Notes: a model not told the origin generated them from the letters alone. A DNA stretch of 64,000 bases from Arthrinium phaeospermum (GCA_006503535.1 QYRS01000010.1:2170001-2234000), one strand, 5' to 3'. Positions 31,021 to 43,452 are shown, counted from the stretch's first letter. Numbers and translations: made by a program.

Positions 31021-32013
31021 ATGGCAGAAGCCTGTTTGCGCCAAGCGCAGCAGAGTTGCTGGAAGATGGGGATGGGGACCCTACGAACCACCGCGAGACG
31101 TACTGCGATACAGCCCCCGTTCTCACGCAACATTCAGTCCCAACGCCGCGTCTCCGAGCCCCCTCTTCGTGAATACCGGATCAATGGCCAGTACAACCCG
31201 CGCCCCCGTACAACAGCGAAGGATATAAATGCGAAAATAGTGAGGGATATGGAAATGGGCGTTGACCGCACCACGTGCAGCCCGTCATTTACACCATACT
31301 TGATCCCTCGGTACGTCGTCGCCGAAGGTATGAAAGGGTCCCCCGAGCCTTTTTGCGGCATGGCTGTTTACCGCACCACGTACAAAGACAATCAAGCCTG
31401 GGAGGCCTACCTGAAGCGCCTAAAAAGACCTTCCTTCGTCGGTCACAATACAGGAGATATACCAGAGGGAACACATACTTTCAGGCTCTTTGACAATCGG
31501 GCGCTCGAAGGCGTCGGCTTGCGGCAGGTGCGGGAGTTCTTTGCCATGGAAATCGCCGCCGAAAAACGTGCCCATGCTGCCAGTCTTCGTGGGGCGATGA
31601 ATGAGCTTTGCCGCCTCGAAGGTCGCAGAGTCGCCGCGGGTATGCCTGCCCAGGGGTTCTCCAACTCCACTAAACGCGGGAGATTTGCGACGGCGGCGGC
31701 GGCGGCGCATAACTACTGCCTGGTAGTGGACGAGGACTGCCTCCTGACATACCGTCGGGGCATGCCGGTGGCGAAGCTGGTGAGGAGGGCGCCGGTCGGG
31801 AGGCACGAAGAAAAACGCTGGCGACAAGACGACGAGAACGAATGGATGTTCCTGCCCCTTAGCAGGTATATTGAGTGCACGGATCGGTTATATGGTCTCA
31901 GCGACTGGCCGCGTGAAATGACTTCGAGGCGGCCTGTCTTCTGGTCCTCGGAGATGGTTGAGAGATTTGGACAGGTTTGGGCGGGTGCTGAAGACTTGGG
32001 CCATACAGGCTGA
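31021..32013 (+). CDS. Unknown protein, family Y copy 2, 330 aa
   Basis: An intronless frame from ATG 31021, paralogous to the gene at 29486-30445 over most of its length. The N-terminal 60 residues are basic and rich in Arg/Gln/Thr and are not shared; an internal ATG (for example at 31063) is a possible alternative start. Conserved blocks: AVYRTTYKDNQAWEAYLKRL, FRLFDNRALEGVGLRQVREF, NYCLVVDEDC, AKLVRRAPVG and DDENEWMFLPLSRYI. Function unknown. Confidence 0.65.
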   Translation: MAEACLRQAQQSCWKMGMGTLRTTARRTAIQPPFSRNIQSQRRVSEPPLREYRINGQYNPRPRTTAKDINAKIVRDMEMGVDRTTCSPSFTPYLIPRYVVAEGMKGSPEPFCGMAVYRTTYKDNQAWEAYLKRLKRPSFVGHNTGDIPEGTHTFRLFDNRALEGVGLRQVREFFAMEIAAEKRAHAASLRGAMNELCRLEGRRVAAGMPAQGFSNSTKRGRFATAAAAAHNYCLVVDEDCLLTYRRGMPVAKLVRRAPVGRHEEKRWRQDDENEWMFLPLSRYIECTDRLYGLSDWPREMTSRRPVFWSSEMVERFGQVWAGAEDLGHTG

Positions 32014-32112
32014 TTGGCGAAAGAACGCGTGTTGTTGTGACCATTCTACTGTCGCGGCTTCCGTTTCATTAACAGGCACTTTTTTACGTTGGGTAACTTT
32101 GTCGAGAGCTAG

Positions 32113-32288
32113 GGTATTGATTTTATGTAGTGCATCCGCTGGCACCCCAGACAACCCAAAAGTCTAGGTACTTGACGCACTTGGCAACAACAACTCATAC
32201 GGTATTGATTTTATGTAGTGCATCCGCTGGCACCCCAGACAACCCAAAAGTCTAGGTACTTGACGCACTTGGCAACAACAACTCATAC
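32113..32288 (+). repeat. Perfect 88-bp direct tandem duplication
   Basis: Bases 32113-32200 and 32201-32288 are identical by eye (start GGTATTGATT, end AACTCATAC), just downstream of the second family Y gene. Perfect identity implies a recent event or an assembly artefact. Confidence 0.9.
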
Positions 32289-32463
32289 CGCCTGGACCTT
32301 ATGGAAACTATCGTTTCTCTCTTTGATTCTAAGTGACATTCAATATGTAATCTAAATCAGAACCGCCACCTTGCACCCACCCAAGCCATTGACCGACCCT
32401 GTCTCCGTCCCAATTGACCAACCCCAGAGAGCACAACTTGCAGAGGACGAAAGTTCCCCATTT

Positions 32464-33830
32464 CTACGCATAGTCGTAATCAAACGCGGTGTCGTCCTCT
32501 CCGTCGTCGTCGTCGTCGTCGCTTCCGCCCTCGCTTTCGGTGTAGATATCGTCCTTGTCCGGCACGCCCTTCTCGAGGTCCTCGACCGCCTCGGCGTCCC
32601 AGGCGCTGTTCTCCTCGGGGTCCATGGCCCGGTGGCAGAGGCCGTACCGCGCCTCATTCATGTACCCCTTCCACCGCTCGAGGCACGACTCGTCCTTTGT
32701 CCGCAGCCAGAGGGCGGCGGCGAATTTGGCGGCGCGGGTGAGGCTATAAGCCCATGTCCCTCGTGTTAGCTCAACTGTCCATTTCTCTCCTAGGGTAGGT
32801 GTATTGTAATCAAGACTCACGTGTTCCACAGCAACCCGTCATCCTGCACCGCGCGACAGAGCTCGATGCGCTGCTCAAGCCGCTCGAGCCGCGCCACCAC
32901 CTCGTCGGCCTCCCACTTCCGCTTGACGTAGATGTTGCGCCCCCACCACACGTTGTCCGACGCCAGGTTGCGCAGGTGCGCCTCGTGCGCGTCGGCGCGG
33001 GCCCGGTTGGCCTCGCTCAGGTCGCAGACCTCGCACGCGCAGGTGAAGCCCCAGATGTTGCTTAAATGGCGCTGCCGGGCCTCGCGCAGCTCGTTGCGGA
33101 CGTTGTAGCTGATGGTCAGCTCCTCGCCCTTGGCGATGTCGCGGACGGCGTAGGCCTGCCAGAGCGACTTGGTCACGTCGCCGCCGCCGACGTAGGGCAG
33201 CCGCACGTCGAAGTCGCACGTGGGCAGGCACGAGTGGTTGAAGCGCGAGGCCTTGAGGAAGAGGGCGGCCTGGGTCACGCTCGTGCCGACGTCGAAGCAG
33301 TTGGTGGCAAAGGTCTGGGCGCGCTCGTAGTCGGCCCGGTATTTCTCCCGGAGGTCCCAGTCGTCTATGATCTCCTTCATCTTCTTCTCATTCGCCGCCC
33401 GCTGCGTGTCCGAGATGTAGCAGTGCAGGCGGTCGAAGGCCTGGCGCTTCTTCTCCGACAGCGCCTCGTACTGCCGCTTGATGTCGGCCTGCGCGGCTCG
33501 CGAGACGGTGGAGCGGTTGTCGATGCCGATCAGGGCTTCCTCTTCGAGGATGATCTCGCCGGCTTGGATGTCCTGGAGGGCAACTACTCCGAAACCCCTA
33601 TCCGCTCCCATGAACTGTGCCTCGCACCATTTGGAAAGCTTGGTACTTAACTTTCCATAACTTGAAGGGGGGGCCTTTTTCTCAGAACTCTGTTCCTGAG
33701 GACTCGGTTCCTCGGGGCTTGGTTCTTCGGCATTTGGTTCCTTAGGGAGCGTCGGCTCAGGGACCGGCTCTTCCATGTATGAATATTCCGGGATTAACTC
33801 CCCGTGGCCGGGGTTTTCGGGGCTTGACAT
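32464..33830 (-). CDS. SET-domain protein, 429 aa
   Basis: Exons 33830-32821 and 32743-32464; the intron has a GTGAGT donor, a CTAACAC branch and a TATAG acceptor, and this is the only acceptor that keeps the frame. A Pro/Glu-rich N-terminus (about 60 residues) precedes RGFGVVALQDIQAGEIILEE (SET-N). RFNHSCLPTCDF holds the NHSC core, GEELTISYN is the second SET signature, and GFTCACEVC is the Cys-rich post-SET. The C-terminus ends in a polyaspartate/acidic stretch. This matches the SMYD-like/fungal SET group of lysine methyltransferases, which act on histone or non-histone proteins using S-adenosylmethionine. Target unknown. Confidence 0.85.
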
Positions 33831-34392
33831 TGTAAGATATTGGCAAAAGGTTGTCAAAAGCAGCCACTTAACTCAATCTGCAGTACTGTTCACAATGAAT
33901 TGAAGTTGCGAGTAGGGTAGGGATCCAAGAGGAATCGTAGCCGCCAGACCGACTGGCAGCATGGCTAGGGGTGACATCTTATCAAAGGAGGTCGCCGGAG
34001 GACTCATGTGTCGGCGGTGAACAACGACATGGAACCTGTGATCCGCAAACATATTCCGGATTCATTAATTTGCTGAGACTGGCAATCAGGAATGGTGATG
34101 GCAATGGTTTGGTGTTGAGACAAAGGCAAACTATTGCGCAACCGTCAGGGACGCAACAAAGAAACGCGACCATGGCACTGTCGCAAACTGCCAGCCGGGC
34201 CCGGCCAGAAACCCACCCATTGTTCTTTATGGGCTCGCATCCCAGCTTCCTCAAGTCCTGTCGTCTTCCCCCTTCGCATTCAATGGCTTGGGAACCGCAC
34301 CCACACCCACATCCACACCTTACTCCTCCCTACTTAGCACTTTCAATCTTGTAATTGAAACACAACAACATCATTTACCCGCTCAAAGCATA
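33831..34392. other. Divergent promoter region
   Basis: Lies between the SET gene (minus) and the large gene starting at 34393. Short frames only. Confidence 0.5.
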
Positions 34393-36746
34393 ATGGCATC
34401 CGTTTGTTCTTCGCCATCGCGGTTCTCGCAACCCGACGTTGACGATCATGACGGCCCAGACCACGGAGATGTGCTTCTGCAGCGCATTCGAGACTACGAC
34501 AAGGAAGCCGTCGCCCCAATCACAACGCATAACAGTGAATGGAACAGAAACCGCCGTTTCAATATCGCCACGCCCCTCATCACCGAGGTCTACCCCCAAT
34601 GGTACCGCAACCTCGAGGAGATCGTCAAGTATCGCAGCGGCGAATACGGCGACCAGTTCTGGAACCGGAACCCAGACAAGCTGTTCGACTTCGCCGTCAA
34701 CTGCATGATTTACATGCCCCAGGCCCTGTCGCGCGCCAAGGGCAGCCGCCCGGAGGAGAAGCGCGCCTACATGCCGGTCTTCCTGCGGACCATGGAGCAG
34801 CTCAGCCGGGCGCCCTGGATCCGGTACCGCGGCAACGACAACCTCCTGCGCCACCTCGACGACCTGGCCAAATTCCGCTTTCGCCACTTCCCGATGAACT
34901 GGGCGGCCTTTGACGACAAGGGCGAGCTGGCGGGGAACCCCGACTTCGAGCGCGTCTTCGCCGCCTTCGACCGGCTGGTCGCCAACGGCCAGCCCACGAG
35001 CGCGCAGCAGGGCCGCGGCCTCGTCCACAGCTCCGTCAACCTGGTGCTGGACGCCGCGCGCGCCCTGCTCATCAAATTGGACAATATTAACCTCACGCTG
35101 GACAGGCTGGTGGACGAGGCGACGCGCCCGACGTGCATCACCAGGCCCGTCACCGACCCGCTGTTCTTCTCCGGGACCAAGGAGCAGCCCGGGGCCGTCG
35201 CGCTGAAGTCGTACCTCGGCAGCCCGCAGAAGAACTCGCACAGCCAGTTCCCCCTGGAAGAGGACGGCCCCAGCACGTATTTGGGCGAGAAACGCCACTT
35301 TGACGAGTTCAGCAAGTTTGGCCCATATCCCATTTCCAAGCCCCCCGCCGACGCCGGAGAAAACATCGCCAAGCGCCAAGCCCTCGAGGGCAAGAAGGGC
35401 GAGCCCACGAGCAGCGGTCCCGTTCACAAGCAGCAAGAAAACAGCCAGAGTAGCAAGCCTACTGGGAAATCAAGCAGCGGTCCCGCCACCACGCAGAAGA
35501 CCAAGAGCAGCAAGCCGACCAAGACCAACAACAGCAAGAGCAGCAAGCCCGCCGCCAAGGACGACGGCCACTACCGCTACACCCTCGAGGACGCCGAAGC
35601 CGACATCGAGAGCCTCCAAGCCGTGGTTAGGGGCCGGACACCACCCAAGGCCCTCGTCCACCCCGTCTGCGGCATGCCCGCCGACATCCTGGCGCGGTAC
35701 TATGACACCGTCAAGCCCTTGTTTGACGAGTGGGCCTGGGCGCGCAAGGCCGACGGCCACGACCTGGTCCCGGGCCTGTCGAGCAAGACCCTGGCCCAGC
35801 TGGCGCGCGAGATGGAGAAGCAGCGCGACTACCTCGCCGTCATGCGCAAGGCGGACCGCTACAACTACGGCAAGCTCAAGGGCATGAAGTGCGCCTCGCT
35901 GCTGCTGTGCTACCTGCGCTCGGTGCACATGCGCTACCTGATGCTGGCCCGCCCCGGCGACGACCTGCTGCAGGCCCGCGCCGACCGTCTCGCGGATTGG
36001 ATCCTGCACGAGCAGGTCTGGAACGACGCGACGCTGTACTCGCTCCGCATGACCAAGGCGAACAGCAAGCTGCGCCCGCAGCTGAGGCGCGACCGCAAGG
36101 CGCGCGAGGCTCACATTGCGGATTGGCAGGAACAGCTGCTGGCGCTGGAGCGGGACATCGCTCAGGGTCCCCTCGACAAACCGGTCGGGGAGATGACGGC
36201 TGCGGAGTTGGACGACGCAATGGAGGGCATGGAGGCCGTAGAAGAAGAAGTGTTCGGCGGGGCCGAAGGAGACGAAGAGGTTGCCCCGACCGTTGAGGAG
36301 AAAGAGGAAGAGGCTACCGCGGCCGCAGCAGCAGAGGCAGCGGCCAAGGAAGAAAAGACGGCGCCCCTCCCGTCTTCGACCAGCCCAGGGGCGGGTACTA
36401 CGGCAAGGAGGTCGAGGACCTCGAGTACTGCGCCTACCCCGGCGAGCCGCAGCTGGTGCTGGACCCCGTGCGGTACGGCCGGCGCATGCGGCGGCCCTAC
36501 GTCTCGGGCGAGGCGCTGGCGCGGTTCGAGTGGCACTGGGTCACCCGGGAGGACGGGGAGCGGCAGCTGGTCAAGGGGGAGAGGAAGAAGCGGCGGGCGC
36601 CCAAGCCGGCCAAGTTTACGGTCTTTGCGGCCGGGGGGCCCGAGGGTCACAAGGACCTGCCTCGGGAGACGGTGTACGATCGGCTGCAGTACATGATTAT
36701 CTTGACGTTTTGGCGGGTGTTGCAGGCGCAGTTGAACGAGCTGTGA
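34393..36746 (+). CDS. Large unknown protein, copy 1, with apparent -1 frame change
   Basis: ATG at 34393. One frame runs to a stop at 36694-36696, but family-like sequence leaves that frame near 36364-36367 (CCCC) and continues in the -1 frame to 36746 (VFDQPRGGYYGKEVEDLEY ... RETVYDRLQYMIILTFWR). The -1 frame has a stop at 36294-36296, so the change must lie between 36297 and about 36375. No GT-AG pair with a plausible donor restores the frame there. The N-terminal half is helical (QFWNRNPDKLFDFAVNCM, NPDFERVFAAFDRLVANG), then a Ser/Lys/Thr-rich linker, then a second helical domain (GLSSKTLAQLAREMEKQRDY). A distant paralogue with the same C-terminal block lies at 40162-42890. Family unknown. 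Confidence 0.6.
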
Positions 36747-37544
36747 GGAGCTGAGGGTGATGATGATAGGGGGCTGGGGGTTGACTTGGGGGTTTGTTTC
36801 GTTTGTTAGTTCGCGAAGTTGTAACATAGGGGCAGTAGTAAAAATGCGCTTCGTAATCCAGTCTCTGTCGCGTGTCTACTAGGAATCGTGAATGCCTACC
36901 TATCGACTCTCGGTGTCAGCATTTACTCTTCTTGGGTTAAGTACGATGTCTCGAGAGAGGGAATAGTAGAAATGTCTGGAATACAGTTATTCCCTCCATC
37001 GTGAGACGACTAAAAACACTAGGGAATAAACACCGAAAGTCGCTTATCGCATTGCCATTAACGGGGCTGTAGTTTGATTGCAGTGAACGGCAACAAATCT
37101 GGCGGAGGGCTTTCCATGTATGGGCGGCAAGTAGCTCGGTGCTTTCATATCGGGCCTCCCTTCGGGCTGAACTTGGGTGACCAAATTAAAATGGGCACCA
37201 GTAACATCACTATGTAGATGTGAGCATAAAGTGTCTTCTCGTTCTTCGAAATAACCAAGGTATCCTCATGAAGTTTGCCTAACAATATCAAGATAAGGGT
37301 TATAAAGAACAAAGGCATTCAGATGCCAATGGCATGGCTTGTTCGTCCAACCTCTACCTGTAAGATGCACGACAAAGAGACGGGTCTGTCCTTATCCATC
37401 AGTCACATTGTAATACCTGGCAATGTGGACAGGGTTGGGGCTAAATATACCAGCCCCTGCCCGACACGATTATATGAATACGAAACTCGCCGTCCGATCA
37501 TGCGCCAGAATATTCGCGTTTAGCTTGTCATCACAGCCATCATC
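36747..37544. other. Intergenic, no gene seen
   Basis: About 800 bp without a credible frame or RNA signal. Confidence 0.55.
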
Positions 37545-39385
37545 ATGGTCAATCTTCTCACCCTACCAGATGAGCTCCTGCTCATCGTCTCCGAAAACCT
37601 CTTTCTCAACCGGGACCGGTTCGCCTTCGCCGCCACCTGCGCCGAACTCCACAACAAGCTAGGCGGCCCGCACATCTACAAGCAGGTCGCCGCCGACGAA
37701 CGCGCCTTCGACGAGGCGAGGCTCCAACTTTCCTTTGCCGGCGAGAAACACCTGCAAGACTTCGACCTGGGGCAAGGCTTCGACCAGGGTTCCGGTTTCT
37801 CGTGGTCCGGCCCGTGGTCCGAGATCCGGGCCGCGAACCTGGCCAAGTTTGACGCCGAAGGAGACGACTACGCCGCCGTCCTCAAGACGTTCGCGCTGCT
37901 GGACTACTGCGTCGCGCAGTGGGGCACCGGCGTCCTCTTCCTGATCGAAGGTGCCCGGGACCTGCCGCCCAGACCCGGGAGAGAGGAGCCGACCCGGTAT
38001 TTCCCCGAGACGTACCACCAGTCGTTGCTGTTCCGGGCCATACGCGGCTGTTGGGACGCCGGGATCCTCGAGCAGGTCTTCGACGCGTACCTGCAAAAGT
38101 ACCCGGCCGCCATCCACGGCACCAAGCACGGCCGGATCGAGGCCGACATGACCGGGGCCGCGGGCGTCACGAGTTTTGATCGGGTCAACCCGGCAGACCC
38201 CCCGGTCTGGCTGGCCTGCGAGCTGAACCGCGTCGACGTCTTGGAGCTGCTTTACGCCAAGGGGGTGGACATCAATCTGGTCAAAAACCACCTAGTCGTG
38301 CCCGAAGGCGGCATCGGCCTTATCGAGACCGACGAAAGCCGATGGGACGAGCCCTCCTTTGACCCCCACGACGGCGTCCGACGCGCCGACGCCTGGAACC
38401 AGTTCGCCCGGGCAGGCGCGTGCGCCGACCGCCGCGAAGACGTCAGTCTCTGGCTGGCGGAGCGCGGGCTGGGGTTCCCCAGCCGGCCCGATGGCTTGAC
38501 GGCCGAGGACCTGAAGGACGCCGCCGGGTTGAACCATGCGCGGCTGGTGGGCTTCCTGGTCCAGCATCTCCGGTGCAAGCTGTCCCACGACGAGTATCGC
38601 CAGGCTCTGAACGCGGCCCTCCGCGTGGCCATCAAGGGCGGCAACGACTTGCCCTTCCGGCAAATCCGTAGATGGAATCTGGTGGATCGTTTCTCCCGGG
38701 GCCCCTACGACCAAGTCTTCGAGGCCCTCGTCGCGGCAGGCGCAGATCTACGCCAGCTAGGAGGCGAAAGCGACGACGACGACGACGGCGAAAGAAAGGG
38801 GCCACTGACCATGGCAGTCGAGTTCGAGCCCTCCAACGCCCCTGGCTGCTGCAGCAGCAGTTAGCCGAAGGCACGACAGACCCCGCCGACGTGCGGGCCG
38901 CCCTGCACGAGGCCATCCGGCACGGCAGCTGGCGGAACCCGCACCGCCTCGCCTTCTTCCAGGCCGTCTACCCCGCCCAAGCGCACCTGGCCTGCGACCC
39001 GACGCGACTCACCACGCCCGAGGGCCGCGAGGCGGCCATGGAGGACCTCCTGGATAGCTTCATCCGGCAGATGGGGAGATCGCTGGAGACGACGTGCTGC
39101 TACGACGTGGGGCTGCACATTGTCGACCTGGTGGGCCGCGAGCGCGTGGGCGACGATGAGCTGGTGGAGAAGATGCGGAACTTGCGCTTGGAAGCTCTGG
39201 TCGTGGCGTGGCGGGACGAGCGGCGGCGGCGGCGGCGACAGGGTCCGGAGGAGGCGGTGCCTACTCCGCCCGAGATCCCAGGCTTGCCCCCGGGTGTATT
39301 GCTCGAAGACAGAGGAATGAACGAGACTGAAGAATACGAGTATGTGAAGGAGTTGCTGTCCAGAATGGACGACAATCAATCATAA
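37545..39385 (+). CDS. F-box-like protein with ankyrin-type repeats, apparent -1 frame change
   Basis: ATG at 37545. The N-terminus LLTLPDELLLIVSENLFLNR is F-box-like ('LPxELLxxI'). Ankyrin-like units follow (PPVWLACELNRVDVLELLYA; VFEALVAAGADLRQL). After PLTMAVEFEPSNAP the frame stops at 38862-38864, while the -1 frame continues sensibly (WLLQQQLAEGTTDPADVRAA) to a stop at 39383-39385. The switch point is at a CCCC run (38839-38842), where one missing base would explain it. F-box proteins recruit substrates to SCF ubiquitin ligases; here the ankyrin-type part would be the substrate-binding region (inference). The gene is either damaged, misassembled, or frameshifted. Confidence 0.6.
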
Positions 39386-40161
39386 GACAATGTAAGGGTG
39401 TTGCTGTACCCAGAGAGAGCTTCGAGGACAAGCAGCGGGTATCCCGTTCAGCGCGGCAACGCTGGCCCCCGTACAAAGCTTTCTCCAAATGAGCGACGTG
39501 CCCGTGCGACAGCAGCTGTATTGCGCATTATGGATCCTCAATAGAAACGGGAGATATGTAGTTATGCAGGTGTATTTGGCTCGTGAAAGGGGATAATGAC
39601 ACTGCATCATTGGCAGCATAGATGGGGTATAACAGGTACAAACGGGTAAGCAGTATTAGGTCTCACCTGCAATGCAAGCCACTAGCTTTGCTTCAGATAA
39701 CAAACACCATATAGATGTATTAACCATGCACTACACCCAGTGTGCACCTAAAAATTGACGGCGGAACGGTGAGGAAAGCCCGAAACAGAACAGTGATTCA
39801 ATTGCCTGAAGCAACTGTACCAATGCGGGAGAGTCTTTGTGTGCGGCCGTCCAATTGACTCAGTCTGACTTTCGCCAGATGCGGACAAAGGGCCGTGTTC
39901 CGCATCTCCTTGTGTGGAAAAATCCAAGGGTTTCTGAAAACGGGCAATTGAAGCTCTTTGTTGCCTGAGGTCTAGAGAGGGGGTGACGGGAGGACAAGAA
40001 GACCACCAAAAAGCCAATAACATCTTCATTTCCTCTAGCATCTTTGCATCTCACGTCCCACCCAGGCTTTGCAAATCTCCGTGATGGTATAAATCCAACC
40101 TAAGAACAGCAGAAGAAGAAAAAGAAAAGAAAAAGTGACACACACAGTTCAATTTCAAGCC
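39386..40161. other. Intergenic, no gene seen
   Basis: Short minus-strand frames (39380-40054) have no motifs. An A-rich stretch near 40105-40135 lies just before the next gene. Confidence 0.5.
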
Positions 40162-42890
40162 ATGGCAGAGCAGTCGGAGCACCAGCACCCAGAGGAGGAC
40201 CCGACATGGAGCGTCAGTGACCTGGAGTCCCGCTGGTACCTCCTCTACCAGTGGGCCGGCCAGCCCGAGGCCGAGGCCGCCGTCAACAACCGCGAGACCT
40301 TCGACTTCCTGTGCAAGTTCGTCTACCCCCGCTACGTCGAGCTGCTGGAGGACATCCAAAAGGCCCTCGCCGCCGCCGACGCCGAGAAGGAGGAAAGCGG
40401 CAGTGGCGGCTACGGCGGTCGCATGGCGGCCAGGTTCCGCGAAGAGGACCACGACGACCGGGACATGCGCGAGACGCTCGCCGCCCTCGAGACCAACGTC
40501 ATCAAGGACTTCAACACGGCCGTCCTGCGCGACCCCTTTACGCGCGCCGCCAGCGAGGGCGACGGCCCGCCCTTCGCCCCCGCCGACGCCGCAGACCGGG
40601 CGCGCCTCGGGCAGCTGCGCCACCTCATGGCCGACTTCCGGTACCTGCAGGAGCCGGCGCGGCCGCTGTACCGGGCCTACGGGCGGCGGCTGCGGCCGCA
40701 CTTCCGGTGGATGCAGCGGTTCGTCGCCGACTGCCTGCCGCCGGTGCAGGACCTGTGGGCCGACGGCGACCTGCGGGGCAACGCCGACTTCGACCGGTGC
40801 TGGGCCGAGTTCCGCTCCCTCAAGACCGACGGCGGCATCGACGGCAACGGCGCCACGGTGCCCAACACGGACGTCGAGAACCGCCGCCTCGTCGTCGAGT
40901 CGCAGGACATCGTGCAGTGGGCCCTCGACGCGCTGCTGCTGCAGGTCCGCGACGTCGAGATGGACTGGGCCTACATGCAGGACCCGGACCAGCTGCCCTC
41001 CTACATCGCCCACCCGCCCTACAGCGGCGACTTCTGGGAGGGCGTGGGCAAGGCCGACGGCGCCCGCCAGCTCGCCATCTACCTCGGCTGGGACCAGGAC
41101 GAGGGCACCATGAAGAGCCACATGAAGCCCGACTCGTCCATGTTCCCCGCCGCCGAGCGGCCCGCGCCCGCCACGCTCGCCGCCATGACCATCGAGCAGC
41201 GGGAGGCCGTGACCAGGGCGCTCAAGGCCAAGTACGACGCCGCGGCCGCGGCCAAGATGATCGAGAGCGTCGAGGCCAGCCTCAAGAAGCGGAAGGAGGT
41301 CGACGACCGAGTCGCCGACGCGGCCGCCGAGCGCAAGCGGCAGAAGACGGAGATGGAGGAGCAGACGCAGCTGTTCCAGCAACTAACACAACCTAAGCGA
41401 CTGGAGTTGTATCCCGACCAGGTCTTACCCGCGAAAATGACCCCCGCGCCCGGTTGGACGGTCGACAAGATCAAAGCGGCCATGGCAGGCCTGCTACCCG
41501 CCAAAGACGAAACCTCGTACCTCGACCTGCTCGACAACCCCCCGCCGCCCAACACGCAGGACGCGCAGGACTGGGGCGTCATCGACGGGGACGACGGGGG
41601 ACAGGTCTACTACGACGAAGACGCAGTGGAAGATGAAATGGAGGCGGAGGATGACGAAGACGAAGACGAAGAAGACGACGACGAAGAGGACGAAGAGGGC
41701 GACGAAGAGGAAGTCGACGAGAGCGGAACCTACACCCTCGCCGACGCCTTCAACGACTTCGTCAACCTCCGCGCCGACGCCGGCCTCAACGACCGCCTCG
41801 ACGAAACCATCCCCCTCGTCACGCCGCCCGTGCCCATCGAGGAGGCGGCCCGCAAGGCCTACCAGAAGGAGTGGCGCGAGTTCGCGCACAAGTGGGAGGA
41901 CGTCTGGACGTACGTGCTGAAGCTCAACGAGGACCACTGGGACATGCAGAAACACGGCGCCGCGTCCCAGTGCGTCCGGCGCTCCATCCGCACGGACGCG
42001 ACCCTGGCCGACACCGTCAAGATCCTCGAGCAGGCCCTGCGCAAGGAGGAGGACGTGCTGCTCTCCGCCCGCCGGCGCGACGAGAGCAAGCCGTACACGC
42101 CCTCGCAGCTCAAGGCCTGGCGCATGACGTCCTGGCGGTCGCGCTACCTGCGCTGCCTGCACCTGTGCCTGCTCGCCCTGGCGGCCGACGTGTCCGACGC
42201 CGACTTCGACAAGAGCTACGACCGCCGGCTCGAGCACCTCATCGAGCACGAGCAGGCCTGGCTCGAGGCCGACAAGTACGCCCTCACGCGCAACTACAAG
42301 ACGGCCGCGGCCAAGAGGGAGGCCCGCGAGCGCATCAAGGAGCGCGAGCAGAACATCGAGGAGATGGACGGCCTCCTCCAGCAGGGCGACATGATAACGA
42401 GCGGGGACCCGCAGGCCACCATGCCGACGCCGACGCCGGCCATGCAGAACTACACCGCGCCCCCGAGGACATGCAATTCCTCCTCCAATCCCTCCAAACC
42501 GCCTCCCAACCCGGCATAGCCCAACAACACCCCGAAGACCCCGACGACGCCGACATGGCCGACGCCGACTCGGTCCCCGACTCGTACATCTCGGACGAGT
42601 CCGAAGAAGAAGCCATCCAGTACGGCCAGCACATGCAGGACGGCCCCGTCATCGGCTCCCTGACCTGGGACCCCGAGTCGCCCCGCCGCGACTGGCCCGC
42701 CGCCAACCCGCGGAGCGCCGAGAAGTTCGCCCGCGGGGGGCCGCCTGGCTACGAGGGCCTGCCCACCGGCACCGTCTACGAGCGGCTGCAGTACATGATC
42801 ATCCTCACCGTGTGGCGCTGCCAAATGGCGACCGTCACGGGGCTGGGGATGACGGAGGTCATCCGGGATTATGAGAATGGGAGTTTGTGA
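40162..42890 (+). CDS. Large unknown protein, copy 2, with apparent -1 frame change
   Basis: ATG at 40162 (MAEQSEHQHPEEDP). The first frame runs to a stop at 42517-42519. Family-like sequence moves to the -1 frame around the C run at 42460-42464 and continues to 42888-42890 (EDMQFLLQSLQTASQ ... GTVYERLQYMIILTVWR). No GT dinucleotide exists between about 42278 and 42572, so a GT-AG intron cannot explain the switch. Features: long helical N-terminal domain (NADFDRCWAEFRSLKTDG is like copy 1), a highly acidic stretch (EDDEDEDEEDDDEEDEEG), a second helical domain and the shared C-terminal block. Acidic and charged composition suggests a nuclear protein, but this is only inference. Confidence 0.6.
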
Positions 42891-43452
42891 TTTGGGCAGT
42901 ATCCAGGTTTCAAGGTCTATGGAGGTGTTCTTGTTGGGAAACAACGTGTAGCGGTGGCTGAGGGGTGGTTTTTGCAGATAGAAACATGAGACCAGGGTGG
43001 AGATACTGGGAAGGGTAGTATCAAGACGAATTCGCTGTTGTAAATGTATTGTCATCCTCTTCCAAGTCCACTTTGATAGGTTCGGAGAATTTCTCAATGT
43101 GATGAACAGAGACCGCTTGGCCAAATGCCTCGACTAGAATCTAATGCGGGGATCAATGGATGACTTGGTAATGCCATATGGCCGTGAGAAAAGACAGATC
43201 AAGGTTGCATAAAAACAGGTTCAACAAAGGGGGCAACGTAAAACATGTCCAGACCAATATCTATTTTGTGCTGCCTGATTTTTGGGTGTATATAAGTGGA
43301 AGAAAATTTATCTATATATGGTGCAAGACAGATAAGACGATGCCTCCAACGGGGCAACGAACATCGGTCACTGCAACTCTAAAGCATAATACGAAAGCAC
43401 TCCAAAGAGACAGAAACCATCATTTGCAAGCAATTGAGCAAGCAAACGACGG
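42891..43452. other. 3' spacer, no gene seen
   Basis: Convergent region between the large gene (plus) and ornithine decarboxylase (minus); no credible frame. Confidence 0.5.

Noticed and set aside
40051..41382. 443-codon minus-strand frame
   Set aside because: Antisense of the large gene at 40162-42890; Val/Leu/Gly-rich shadow of GC-rich codons.
41494..42249. Hydrophobic Val/Phe-rich minus-strand frame resembling a membrane protein
   Set aside because: It is the antisense of the acidic Asp/Glu stretch, which reads as Val/Phe/Leu on the other strand.
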